Source: Propionibacterium sp. (GTDB lineage Bacteria; Actinomycetota; Actinomycetes; Propionibacteriales; Propionibacteriaceae). From it: 50,345 bases of DNA. Positions 7,825-14,789 of the stretch are shown here, piece after piece. A model generated the notes under the pieces. The model did no database searches. It was not told the origin of the DNA and saw nothing but the letters and a program-made list of their open reading frames with translations. The number at the start of each line of letters is the position of its first letter. Within the stretch, counting starts at the first letter, position 1. The DNA lies in the NCBI GenBank assembly GCA_012517965.1, contig JAAYTZ010000047.1:1-50345 (forward strand). Direction: 5' to 3'. A program made the position numbers and the translations under genes.

Positions 7825-9768
7825 GTGATCTCTCCGGCCGCTCCGGCCACCCCGCATTCCGTCGCCCTCGCCGAGGACGGACATGGTAGCCACGGGCCCC
7901 TCCCCGCACTGGCCCTCGCCGCCCTCGGCGTCGTCTTCGGCGACATCGGCACCAGCCCCCTCTACGCGCTGCAGACCGTGTTCAGCGCCGAGCACAACGC
8001 CGTGGCCCCCACCCGCGAGGACGTCTTCGGCGTGATCTCCATGGTCTTCTGGGCCATCACGATCGTCGTGTCCTACGGCTACGCCTTCCTGATGATGCGG
8101 GCCGACAACGAGGGCGAGGGCGGCATCCTGTCGCTGGTGGCGCTGCTGCGCCGCAAGCTCGTCGGGCGGCCGCAGCTGCTCGCCCTGGCGGTCGTCCTGG
8201 GCATCCTCGGGGCGTCCCTGTTCTACGGCGACAGCGTCATCACGCCGGCCATCTCGGTGATGTCCGCCATCGAGGGCCTGTCGGTGGTCAACGAGAGCTT
8301 CGAGTCGCTCGTCCTGCCCTTGTCCCTGCTGATCCTCACCGCCCTGTTCTCGGTGCAGAAGTTCGGCACCGCGGCCGTGGGCCGGTTCTTCGGGCCGATC
8401 ATGACGCTGTGGTTCCTGGTGCTGGCCGCCCTGGGGCTGCCGCCGCTGCTCGGCAACCTGGAGATCCTCGGCGCGATCTCCCCCCTGCACGCCCTGTCGT
8501 TCATGGTCGGCAACCCGGGCATCGCGTTCATCGCCATGGGGGCGGTGGTGCTCACCTGCACCGGCGTCGAAGCGTTGTACGCCGACATGGGGCACTTCGG
8601 GCCGAGGCCGATCCGGCTGGCCTGGTTCGCCCTGGTGTTCCCGGCGCTGACCATCAACTACATGGGGCAGGGGGCGATGATCCTCAACCACCCCGAGTAC
8701 GTGACCAACCCGTTCTTCCGGATGGCCCCCGAGCAACTGCGCATCCCGCTGGTCATCCTGGCGACCATGGCCACCGTCATCGCCTCTCAGGCCGTCATCT
8801 CCGGCGCGTTCTCGGTCTCCCGCCAGGCTGCCCGCGCCGGCCTGCTGCCCCGGCTGAACGTGCGCCACACCTCCAAGGAGGAGGGGGGCCAGATCTACAT
8901 CTCGGCCATCAACTGGATCCTGTTCGTCGGCGTCCTGCTGCTGATCGGCGTCTTCCAGAGTTCCGAGGCGCTGGCGTCCGCCTACGGCCTGGCCGTGACC
9001 GGCACCCTGCTGCTCGAGATGAGCATCTTCCTGACGTTGGCCTGGTTCGTGTGGCGGGTCGCGCCGTGGAAGATCGTCCTGGCTGTCGCGTTGATCGTCG
9101 GCATCGAGGTGATCTTCTTCCTGGCGAACGTGGCCAAGCTCCTCCACGGCGGCTGGCTGCCGCTGGTCATCGCCTTCGGCGTCGTGACCATCATGTTGAC
9201 GTGGCGGGCCGGCGCGGCGTCCGTCGACGCCCGGCGCCGCGAGATCGAGGGCCCGCTGTCGGACTTCCTGGACCTCGTGCACTCGGGCAAGGTGCCTCGG
9301 GTGCCGGGCCTGGCCGTCTTCCCGCACCCGCAGAAGGAGACCACCCCGCTGGCGCTGCGGCAGAACATGGAGTTCAACCACGTCCTGCACGAGAACATCG
9401 CGATCGTCAGCATCGTCAACGAGAACGTGCCGCACATCCGCCACGTCGACCGGGCCAGCATCGACCAACTCGGCCACCCCGACGACGGCGTCGTCCACAT
9501 CACCTACCGCGTGGGCTTCAACGACAGCCAGGACGTCCCCAAGGCCCTGCTGTGGGCCCAGGGCAAGCTGCCCGAGGCGGACCTCGACCCCGACGAGGCC
9601 CGGTACTTTGTGTCGTCGTTGCGGCTGACGCCGGCCGACGTGCCCCGGCTCAAGACGTGGCGCAAGCAGCTGTTCCTGTGGCTCGCGCACAGCGCCGCCA
9701 ACCGCACGGCGGTGTTCCACCTGCCGCCCGAGCGGACCATCATCATGGGCGGCCAGCTGGAGGTCTGA
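7825..9768 (+). CDS. kup: KUP-family potassium transporter
   Basis: A protein of 647 residues from the GTG at 7825. A TTG at 7765 would add 20 residues. The signature ALGVVFGDIGTSPLYALQTVF opens the first membrane segment of KUP/HAK/KT potassium:proton symporters. About twelve hydrophobic segments follow to around residue 450, then a soluble cytoplasmic C-terminal domain, as usual for the family. It imports K+ across the plasma membrane. It is divergent from the XRE/HbhA-like pair and shares its 140-bp regulatory gap. Neither candidate start has a good ribosome binding site. Confidence 0.93.
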   Translation: MISPAAPATPHSVALAEDGHGSHGPLPALALAALGVVFGDIGTSPLYALQTVFSAEHNAVAPTREDVFGVISMVFWAITIVVSYGYAFLMMRADNEGEGGILSLVALLRRKLVGRPQLLALAVVLGILGASLFYGDSVITPAISVMSAIEGLSVVNESFESLVLPLSLLILTALFSVQKFGTAAVGRFFGPIMTLWFLVLAALGLPPLLGNLEILGAISPLHALSFMVGNPGIAFIAMGAVVLTCTGVEALYADMGHFGPRPIRLAWFALVFPALTINYMGQGAMILNHPEYVTNPFFRMAPEQLRIPLVILATMATVIASQAVISGAFSVSRQAARAGLLPRLNVRHTSKEEGGQIYISAINWILFVGVLLLIGVFQSSEALASAYGLAVTGTLLLEMSIFLTLAWFVWRVAPWKIVLAVALIVGIEVIFFLANVAKLLHGGWLPLVIAFGVVTIMLTWRAGAASVDARRREIEGPLSDFLDLVHSGKVPRVPGLAVFPHPQKETTPLALRQNMEFNHVLHENIAIVSIVNENVPHIRHVDRASIDQLGHPDDGVVHITYRVGFNDSQDVPKALLWAQGKLPEADLDPDEARYFVSSLRLTPADVPRLKTWRKQLFLWLAHSAANRTAVFHLPPERTIIMGGQLEV

Positions 9769-9779
9769 ACCCGGCCGGG

Positions 9780-9785
9780 TAGCCT
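9780..9785 (+). promoter_or_regulatory. -10 box of msrA
   Basis: TAGCCT lies just after the kup stop codon. It would place the transcript start near 9792, immediately ahead of the ribosome binding site GAAGGAGG (9792-9799) that serves the ATG at 9804. Confidence 0.45.
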
Positions 9786-9803
9786 GGCGGCGAAGGAGGC
9801 GTG

Positions 9804-10436
9804 ATGGGACTGTTCGCCAAGAGGACCCTGGTCGACCCCCGCGTGGCGCTCCCCGGGCGCGCCGAGCCGATCCTGGGGCCGTGCCGCCACGCGGTGTTCG
9901 GGATCGACGTCCACGACGTGCCCGAGGGCAGCGAGGTGGCGTACTTCGCCCTGGGCTGCTTCTGGGGCGAGGAGAAGATGTTCTGGAACACGCCGGGCGT
10001 CACCAACACGGCGGTCGGCTACCAGGGTGGGGTGACCCTACACCCGACCTACGAGGAGGTCTGCTCCGGGCGCACCAACCACGCCGAGACGGTGCGGGTG
10101 TGCTTCGACCCCGCGCGGGTGACCTACGAGGCGCTCGTCCGGCAGTTCTTCGAGGCCCACGACCCCACCCAGGGCATGCGGCAGGGCAACGACATCGGCA
10201 CCCAGTACCGATCGGTGCTGTTCCCGACGTCGGACGCCCAGGCCGCCACGGCGTCCGCGGTGTTCGCCGAGGCCCGGGAGCGGTACCGCGCGGCCGGCTA
10301 CGGCGACCTGACCACGGAGATCCGGCCCGTGGGGGCCGACGTGTTCTACTGGGCCGAGGCGTACCACCAGCAGTATCTGGTCAAGAACCCAACAAGAGTC
10401 TGTGCTGTACATGCAACAGGCGTCCGCTGCCAGTAG
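9804..10436 (+). CDS. msrA: peptide methionine-(S)-S-oxide reductase with a replaced 3' end
   Basis: A protein of 210 residues. The catalytic Cys52 is in GCFWG (51-55), and the resolving cysteines are near the C-terminus in VCAVHATGVRC. It reduces methionine-S-sulfoxide in proteins or free methionine in the cytoplasm. The last 17 codons use A/T-rich third positions (aca aga gtc tgt gct gta cat gca aca) unlike the rest of the gene. A host-like copy of the same tail, NPGGYCPIHATGVSC, lies at 10972-11040, and a shorter one ends the vsr gene at 13704. The native gene end has therefore been displaced by an inserted island that supplied a working substitute. Confidence 0.93.
   Translation: MGLFAKRTLVDPRVALPGRAEPILGPCRHAVFGIDVHDVPEGSEVAYFALGCFWGEEKMFWNTPGVTNTAVGYQGGVTLHPTYEEVCSGRTNHAETVRVCFDPARVTYEALVRQFFEAHDPTQGMRQGNDIGTQYRSVLFPTSDAQAATASAVFAEARERYRAAGYGDLTTEIRPVGADVFYWAEAYHQQYLVKNPTRVCAVHATGVRCQ
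10386..10436 (+). repeat. diverged left copy of the msrA tail (island boundary)
   Basis: It encodes NPTRVCAVHATGVRCQ. It aligns codon by codon with the tail at 10972, but almost every third position differs. This is the pattern expected when an incoming element carries its own version of the target gene's end. Confidence 0.55.
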
Positions 10437-10529
10437 CGGCAAGAGCCCAGCCCCGCGAGGGGTTCCTGCTCAGGCTCGTAGCCGCGCAGCGATCGTCTCT
10501 CTCTGCCCAGCAGCGACGGCGCCGCCCCG

Positions 10530-10535
10530 TAGGCT
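10530..10535 (+). promoter_or_regulatory. -10 box for the small membrane protein gene
   Basis: TAGGCT fits TANNNT. The transcript would begin near 10542 and carry the ribosome binding site CAGGGGGAC before the ATG at 10563. Confidence 0.45.
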
Positions 10536-10562
10536 CGGAGACAGTCGAGCACAGGGGGACTG

Positions 10563-10868
10563 ATGTCGAGTTCGATTCTGCAGGTGCCCCGGTCCAAGTT
10601 GGCGTGGGTGCCCTTGGTCACCGGGTTCATCGCTCCTCAGGTGTTCTTGTTCGTGGGAATGGCCGCCAGCGGTTCCATGGGCCTTGAGGAGACAGCGTCC
10701 CTGTCGATGGCAGTCTGGGTGGCGATGGCCTTGCTTCTTGTTGGTGTCGCTTGCGGGGCCGTTGCGCTGTTGAAGGGCGACCGCTCGTGGGTGGTATGGG
10801 TCGGCATGCTCGTCTGCTTGGCCACAGGAGCGTTTCTCGTGGCGAGCACAGGGAGTCTCCCTGTGTGA
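10563..10868 (+). CDS. small membrane protein of unknown function (island cargo)
   Basis: A protein of 101 residues with three hydrophobic segments at about 15-38, 47-68 and 74-95 and short charged turns (ALLKGDRSW), so an integral membrane protein of three helices. It has its own promoter and a good ribosome binding site. It lies between the first and second copies of the msrA tail, in sequence of lower G+C with none of the GGACGCC words typical of the chromosome, so it is probably acquired. No family is recognised. Its position beside an R-M module makes a defence or immunity role thinkable but unsupported. Confidence 0.6.
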   Translation: MSSSILQVPRSKLAWVPLVTGFIAPQVFLFVGMAASGSMGLEETASLSMAVWVAMALLLVGVACGAVALLKGDRSWVVWVGMLVCLATGAFLVASTGSLPV

Positions 10869-10971
10869 CCAACCCCGCGGTGACCAGCCCCGCGCGCAGA
10901 TCCGCGCAAACCGCCATGATCAAGAGACCACGAGCAGCGGCCAAACGGACAAGCTGCACTGCATCACGGTG
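10869..10971 (+). other. non-coding spacer of the island
   Basis: The stretch between the small membrane protein gene and the second msrA tail has no promoter, hairpin or gene I can support. Its base composition resembles the rest of the island. Confidence 0.3.
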
Positions 10972-11040
10972 AACCCGGGCGGCTACTGCCCCATCCACGC
11001 CACCGGGGTGTCCTGCCGGGCCGTCGACGAATCGGCCTAG
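10972..11040 (+). pseudogene. orphaned 3' end of msrA (second copy)
   Basis: It reads NPGGYCPIHATGVSCRAVDESA then TAG, with host-like G/C third positions. This is the C-terminus expected of an actinobacterial MsrA, now separated by about 0.54 kb from the functional gene. Positions 10999-11022 are identical over 24 bp to 13678-13701. The last residues (VDESA) run into the end of the restriction gene on the other strand, whose stop codon overlaps this one. Confidence 0.75.
10999..11022 (+). repeat. 24-bp direct repeat, left copy flanking the R-M-V module
   Basis: An exact match to 13678-13701, encoding ATGVSCRA of the MsrA tail in both places. The two copies bracket 2,655 bp that hold only the REase, methyltransferase and vsr genes. 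Confidence 0.85.
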
Positions 11041-11888
11041 ATCTTCGCGAAGGTGGTGTCGTACTCGTTGGCCATTCGGACGATCATGCTGCCGTAGTGG
11101 TAGAGGTCCCCCGGGCTCGGCGCGGGAGACGTCTCCACCAACCGGACGGGGCTGCCGTCGTTACGGAAGTCCAAGACCGTGATGCCAAGTCCGTCGAAGC
11201 CGGTGTCCGAGTTGTTGGATCGACGGGGGATCTCGGTGACTTTCTTGATGATTTCCAGAGTGTCGTTCGGCTGGTTGTGCCGGGTGACTCGGACTTCGCC
11301 CGCGGCCAACGAGAAGTTGTTGGTGACCGAACTGACGAACTCCGTTGCGGCATTGACCTGAACGTAGCCGATGGCCAGAGCCTGCTTGGACGCCCCGTGC
11401 ACGCAGAGATGCGACGAGTTCAGTTCGTCGTACAGGCGTGGCTTGGCTTTGATGTGAGCCGTCATCGCAGCCTTGGCCTCCAACGCGACCAGGACCGCGC
11501 CCACCTCCGACACGAACAACGGGGGCAGTTCGTCCAGCAGTTCCTGCTCGGAGTCCGTGAGCGGAATGGCGTAGTCCTTCGCGAGCGCGGCGAAGGTCTT
11601 GGCTCCATCCGAGACCGGACCGTTGGGTCTGGCGATGACCAGATCCAGCTTCTTGTGACGACCGGTGCCGAAGTCCGTCATCTTGTGATTGACGCCGATA
11701 ACCACCTTGCCGTCCTCGACGTGGCGGCGGAGGAGCGACGAGGTCAGAAGGAGGTCGAACGCGATGCCCCAACAGCCGACCTTGGAGTGGCGATCAGACC
11801 GTGAGTTGTACTGCCAACGATTCCCGTGCTTGTCGGCTTTGGGGCTCGGCGTCGCGAGGTAGCGCGCAAGGATCTCGGGACCGTGCAT
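11037..11888 (-). CDS. putative type II restriction endonuclease, PD-(D/E)xK type
   Basis: A protein of 283 residues. Asp82 in KKLDLVIARP and Glu137-Ala-Lys139 in VALEAKAAMTAH form a plausible PD-(D/E)xK metal site, and the following KAKPRLYDELNSS block resembles conserved text of several unnamed R-M endonucleases. It begins 23 nt after the C5-methyltransferase stop on the same strand, so the two are co-transcribed with the methyltransferase first. This would help modification precede cutting when the module enters a new cell. Assignment rests on context and the EAK motif. The recognition sequence is unknown. Confidence 0.7.
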   Translation of the reverse strand: MHGPEILARYLATPSPKADKHGNRWQYNSRSDRHSKVGCWGIAFDLLLTSSLLRRHVEDGKVVIGVNHKMTDFGTGRHKKLDLVIARPNGPVSDGAKTFAALAKDYAIPLTDSEQELLDELPPLFVSEVGAVLVALEAKAAMTAHIKAKPRLYDELNSSHLCVHGASKQALAIGYVQVNAATEFVSSVTNNFSLAAGEVRVTRHNQPNDTLEIIKKVTEIPRRSNNSDTGFDGLGITVLDFRNDGSPVRLVETSPAPSPGDLYHYGSMIVRMANEYDTTFAKI

Positions 11889-11911
11889 GCGGCCACACTA
11901 GCGACGACCCG

Positions 11912-13093
11912 TCAGGCGGTGCGGCGGAGTGTGCCGAAGCTCGACACGTACTCCGCCAGGTCGCGACGGAAACCGGGGTGTTGGCCGAGATTCCCCCTTT
12001 GGAGCCGACCCCAGAAACCGGCGGCTGCTCGCTCGCTCAGCGGCTCCGCTTCGTCCACGCGGACCAGGTCCAACAAGTGCCGGTACGGCGCATGTTCGGG
12101 GAACTCCGAGACACCCACGGACCAGACCCTTCCTCGTTCCCCCCAGGCCGCATTGGGCCAGCGCTGCGACTTCAGCGGGTGATACGTGACCGCAGGGTCC
12201 CCTGGATCGAGCATCCGGCGAGCGACCCACTCGGAGACGCCGACCGTGACCGCGTTGCCCACCAATTTCCATCGGTGGCCGATCTTCCGTGAGGTCCCCT
12301 CCGAGGAGGTCGCCGTCCAGCCACGCGGGAAGCCCTGGAGTTCCTCGGCATCCTCGATTCCTGGCTTGATGAAGCGCTGTTCGAGAGGCGCACCGGGAAC
12401 CCAGATCGCCGGAGGGGAAGGTATGCCGATGGTGGAGCCACCCTTGAGGGTCGGGACCGCGTCCTGCGCCCAGCCCAGTCCTCCGCGACCCTCTGTCCAG
12501 TAGAACCCGAAGGCGTCTTCGGCCAGTTCGGACTCGATACGCGGTCCGGCATCGTCGACGAAGAGAACGCTTCGCGGGTCTTCTGTCGCCGAGGCAAGGA
12601 GGATCACCCTTCGGCGACGTTGGGGGACGCCTGTGAAGCGGGAGTCCACAAGGCGGTACGCCCAGCGGTATCCGAGAGCCTCGATCTCGGATACCAGATA
12701 ACGCATGGCACGACCGCCATCGAGAGCCAGCATGTTCTGGACGTTCTCGATCATCAGCCAGGTTGGGCGCTCGCGCGTGCCCGACACAGCCTCGAAGACA
12801 TGGCGGACGAGCCCGGAGTTCTCGCCCTCGATCCCAGCCGTCCTGCCCGCCTGGGACAGGTCGGTGCAGGGGAACCCTGCCGCGAGGACATCGAGCCGCG
12901 CGGGGAGTACTTCGAGTTCGCGGACATCGGGATGCAGCGGAACGTGGGGGAAGCGGGCCGCGAGAACCTCCTTGGCTGGCTCCCACCACTCGCAGAGGAG
13001 GGTCGTCTCCACGTCGCGGCAGGCGCGGTGGAAACCCTGCTCGATGCCGCCGATCCCTGCGAACAGGCCAGCGATTCGGATGGGTGCGCTCAC
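11912..13093 (-). CDS. DNA (cytosine-5) methyltransferase
   Basis: A protein of 393 residues with the C5 motifs in order: I, FAGIGG (11-16); IV, GFPCTDLSQ with catalytic Cys76; VI, ENV (116-118); VIII, QRRRR (158-162); X, GNAVTV (279-284). The stretch between VIII and X, about 100 residues, holds the target recognition domain. About 110 residues extend beyond motif X, more than in minimal enzymes, and may be a fused accessory domain. The GTG start has a GAGGAGGA ribosome binding site and a TANNNT promoter. It methylates DNA for the co-transcribed endonuclease, and the divergent vsr repairs its deamination products. Confidence 0.95.
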   Translation of the reverse strand: MSAPIRIAGLFAGIGGIEQGFHRACRDVETTLLCEWWEPAKEVLAARFPHVPLHPDVRELEVLPARLDVLAAGFPCTDLSQAGRTAGIEGENSGLVRHVFEAVSGTRERPTWLMIENVQNMLALDGGRAMRYLVSEIEALGYRWAYRLVDSRFTGVPQRRRRVILLASATEDPRSVLFVDDAGPRIESELAEDAFGFYWTEGRGGLGWAQDAVPTLKGGSTIGIPSPPAIWVPGAPLEQRFIKPGIEDAEELQGFPRGWTATSSEGTSRKIGHRWKLVGNAVTVGVSEWVARRMLDPGDPAVTYHPLKSQRWPNAAWGERGRVWSVGVSEFPEHAPYRHLLDLVRVDEAEPLSERAAAGFWGRLQRGNLGQHPGFRRDLAEYVSSFGTLRRTA

Positions 13094-13121
13094 CTCGGGT
13101 CCTCCTCACGTCGTAGGAGAC

Positions 13122-13127
13122 AGCCTA
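13122..13127 (-). promoter_or_regulatory. -10 box of the methyltransferase-endonuclease operon
   Basis: On the minus strand this is TAGGCT, giving a leader of about 20 nt that includes the ribosome binding site GAGGAGGA ahead of the GTG at 13093. Confidence 0.5.
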
Positions 13128-13215
13128 TCCAGGGGCACCGACGAAACTCGAGCCGGGGATCTGCTGGCCCGGGGTTGGCTGGGATCGCCCCGCACCCCCG
13201 TGGGATGCTGAGCGA

Positions 13216-13704
13216 GTGGTCGACAGCCTCACGCCCGAACGCCGATCCAGGCTGATGGCCCGCGTGCGGCAGAAGAACACCGGGCCCGAACTGGCTCTCC
13301 GCGCCGCTCTGCGCGCCGCGGGGCTCGTCGGCTACCGACTCCATCGCAGGGACCTGCCAGGCCGCCCGGACCTCGCCTACGGACGCTGGAGGGTCGCCGT
13401 GTTTGTGGACGGGGCCTTCTGGCACGGCAAGAGGTTCGACCGTGACCGGGCCAGCCAGTTCTGGCGCGACAAGATCGACGCCAATGTGGCTCGGGACGAA
13501 CGCGTCGACTCCGAACTAGCCGCAGCGGGGTGGGTCGTGCTGCGCTTCTCGGACATCCAGGTGAAGGCCGACCTTCGCGGCTGCGTCGGGGCTGTCGACG
13601 AGGCTCTGGCAAGCGCCGGAAGGATCGGCGATCGTCGGGACGCGGGCCAGCGAGGTGGCCCGGCGAGCGAGCGAGCCGCCACCGGGGTGTCCTGCCGGGC
13701 CTGA
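13216..13704 (+). CDS. vsr: very short patch repair endonuclease with an msrA-derived tail
   Basis: A protein of 162 residues. LPGRPDLAY holds the Asp52 counterpart of the Vsr metal-binding aspartate, and VFVDGAFWH (62-70) with His70 is the second signature. The N-terminus RLMARVRQKNTGPEL is also typical. Vsr nicks 5' of T in T:G mismatches left by deamination of 5-methylcytosine and accompanies C5-methyltransferases. Homology ends near residue 137. The last 25 residues are a low-complexity linker, and the final eight, ATGVSCRA, are the msrA tail read in the same frame. The module's right edge therefore lies inside this gene, and vsr borrows msrA's stop codon. Confidence 0.9.
   Translation: MVDSLTPERRSRLMARVRQKNTGPELALRAALRAAGLVGYRLHRRDLPGRPDLAYGRWRVAVFVDGAFWHGKRFDRDRASQFWRDKIDANVARDERVDSELAAAGWVVLRFSDIQVKADLRGCVGAVDEALASAGRIGDRRDAGQRGGPASERAATGVSCRA
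13678..13701 (+). repeat. 24-bp direct repeat, right copy
   Basis: Identical to 10999-11022 and followed directly by TGA and the native flank leading to the CDF gene. This junction is probably the original position of the msrA stop codon. Confidence 0.85.
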
Positions 13705-13719
13705 GGGATGCCGCGGCGC

Positions 13720-14670
13720 TCAGGCGTGCTGCTGCGGGTCGACCGTGTCGAAACCGGGGGGCTCCAGCTCGATCGTCGAGTGGTCGAGGCCGAAGTGGTC
13801 GTGCAGGCACTCCTTGATGCGGCGCAGGATCTCCGGCGCGTGGCCGGTGCGGAAGCACTCCTCGGACAGCACGACGTGCGCCGAGAGGTTCGGCAACCCG
13901 GACGCCACCGTCGAGGCGTGCAGCTCGTGCACGTCGCGGACATGCGGGAGTTCGAGCATGTGGGCGCGCACGGCGTCCAGGTCGAGGCCGGCGGGGGTGA
14001 ACTCCATCAGCACGTTCGCGGTGTCCCGCAGCAGCACCACGGCGCGCGGCACGATCAGGGCCACGATCGCGAGCCCCGCCACGGCGTCCGCCTGCCACCA
14101 GCCGGTGGCCGCCATGACCAGGGCGGCGACGATGACGCCGACCGAACCCAGCGCGTCCGAGGCCGCCTCCAGGAACGCCGCCCGCAGGTTGAACGTCGAG
14201 CCGCGGTCCCCCGCCAGCACCGCGACCGCGACGAGGTTGCCGACCAGCCCGAGCACGCCGAAGACCAGCAGCTCCTGTGCCGGCACCTCCGGCGGCTCCA
14301 GCAGCCGCCGGATGCCCTCCACCGCCGCGAACACGCCGACCGCCAGCAGGATGCCGGCCTGCGCCTGCGCGGCCAGAACCTCGATCCGCCGGAACCCCCA
14401 GGTGTGGCGCGACGACGAGGGCCGCAGCATGAGGTGGGACGCCACGAACGCGATCCCGAGCCCGAGGACGTCGGTCAGCAGGTGCGCGGTGTCGGTGAGC
14501 AGCGCCAGCGAGCCGGTCAGCACGGCGCCCACCAGTTGGGCGACGAAGATCGAGGCGCTGATCCCGAACGCGAGACCGATCCGGCGCCGCTGGTCGGGCG
14601 CCGCCGCGGGGCCGTGGTGATGGCCGTGCCCCGGCTGGTGCGCGTGCTCGTGGGCGGCGTCCTCGGCCAT
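13720..14670 (-). CDS. cation diffusion facilitator family metal exporter (CzcD-like)
   Basis: A protein of 316 residues. A His-rich N-terminus (HEHAHQPGHGHHHG) precedes six membrane segments. The metal-site motifs are TDTAHLLTD in helix II and AASDALGS in helix V, the HxxxD/xxxD pattern of zinc, cobalt or cadmium exporters. A cytoplasmic C-terminal domain of about 85 residues carries further metal-binding His. It exports divalent metals in exchange for protons. It converges on the msrA island and lies outside the direct repeats, so it belongs to the native flank. Confidence 0.92.
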   Translation of the reverse strand: MAEDAAHEHAHQPGHGHHHGPAAAPDQRRRIGLAFGISASIFVAQLVGAVLTGSLALLTDTAHLLTDVLGLGIAFVASHLMLRPSSSRHTWGFRRIEVLAAQAQAGILLAVGVFAAVEGIRRLLEPPEVPAQELLVFGVLGLVGNLVAVAVLAGDRGSTFNLRAAFLEAASDALGSVGVIVAALVMAATGWWQADAVAGLAIVALIVPRAVVLLRDTANVLMEFTPAGLDLDAVRAHMLELPHVRDVHELHASTVASGLPNLSAHVVLSEECFRTGHAPEILRRIKECLHDHFGLDHSTIELEPPGFDTVDPQQHA

Positions 14671-14776
14671 GCCCCCTCCCCTCCCGGCTCTCCCGCGTGA
14701 CTGCCACCGAGCGTAGGCACTGCCGGACGCCCACGCGAGGCCGCGCGGCGATCCGGATCGTGTCGGAGGCGTGTCC

Positions 14777-14782
14777 TAGGGT
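14777..14782 (+). promoter_or_regulatory. -10 box for a leaderless S9 peptidase transcript
   Basis: TAGGGT ends 7 nt before the ATG at 14790, with no ribosome binding site between them. It supports this ATG over in-frame starts further upstream. Confidence 0.6.
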
Positions 14783-14789
14783 CGTCCTC

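Noticed and set aside
10437-13700. Integrase or transposase within the msrA island
   Set aside because: All frames were looked at. Only the membrane protein, REase, methyltransferase and vsr have coding features.
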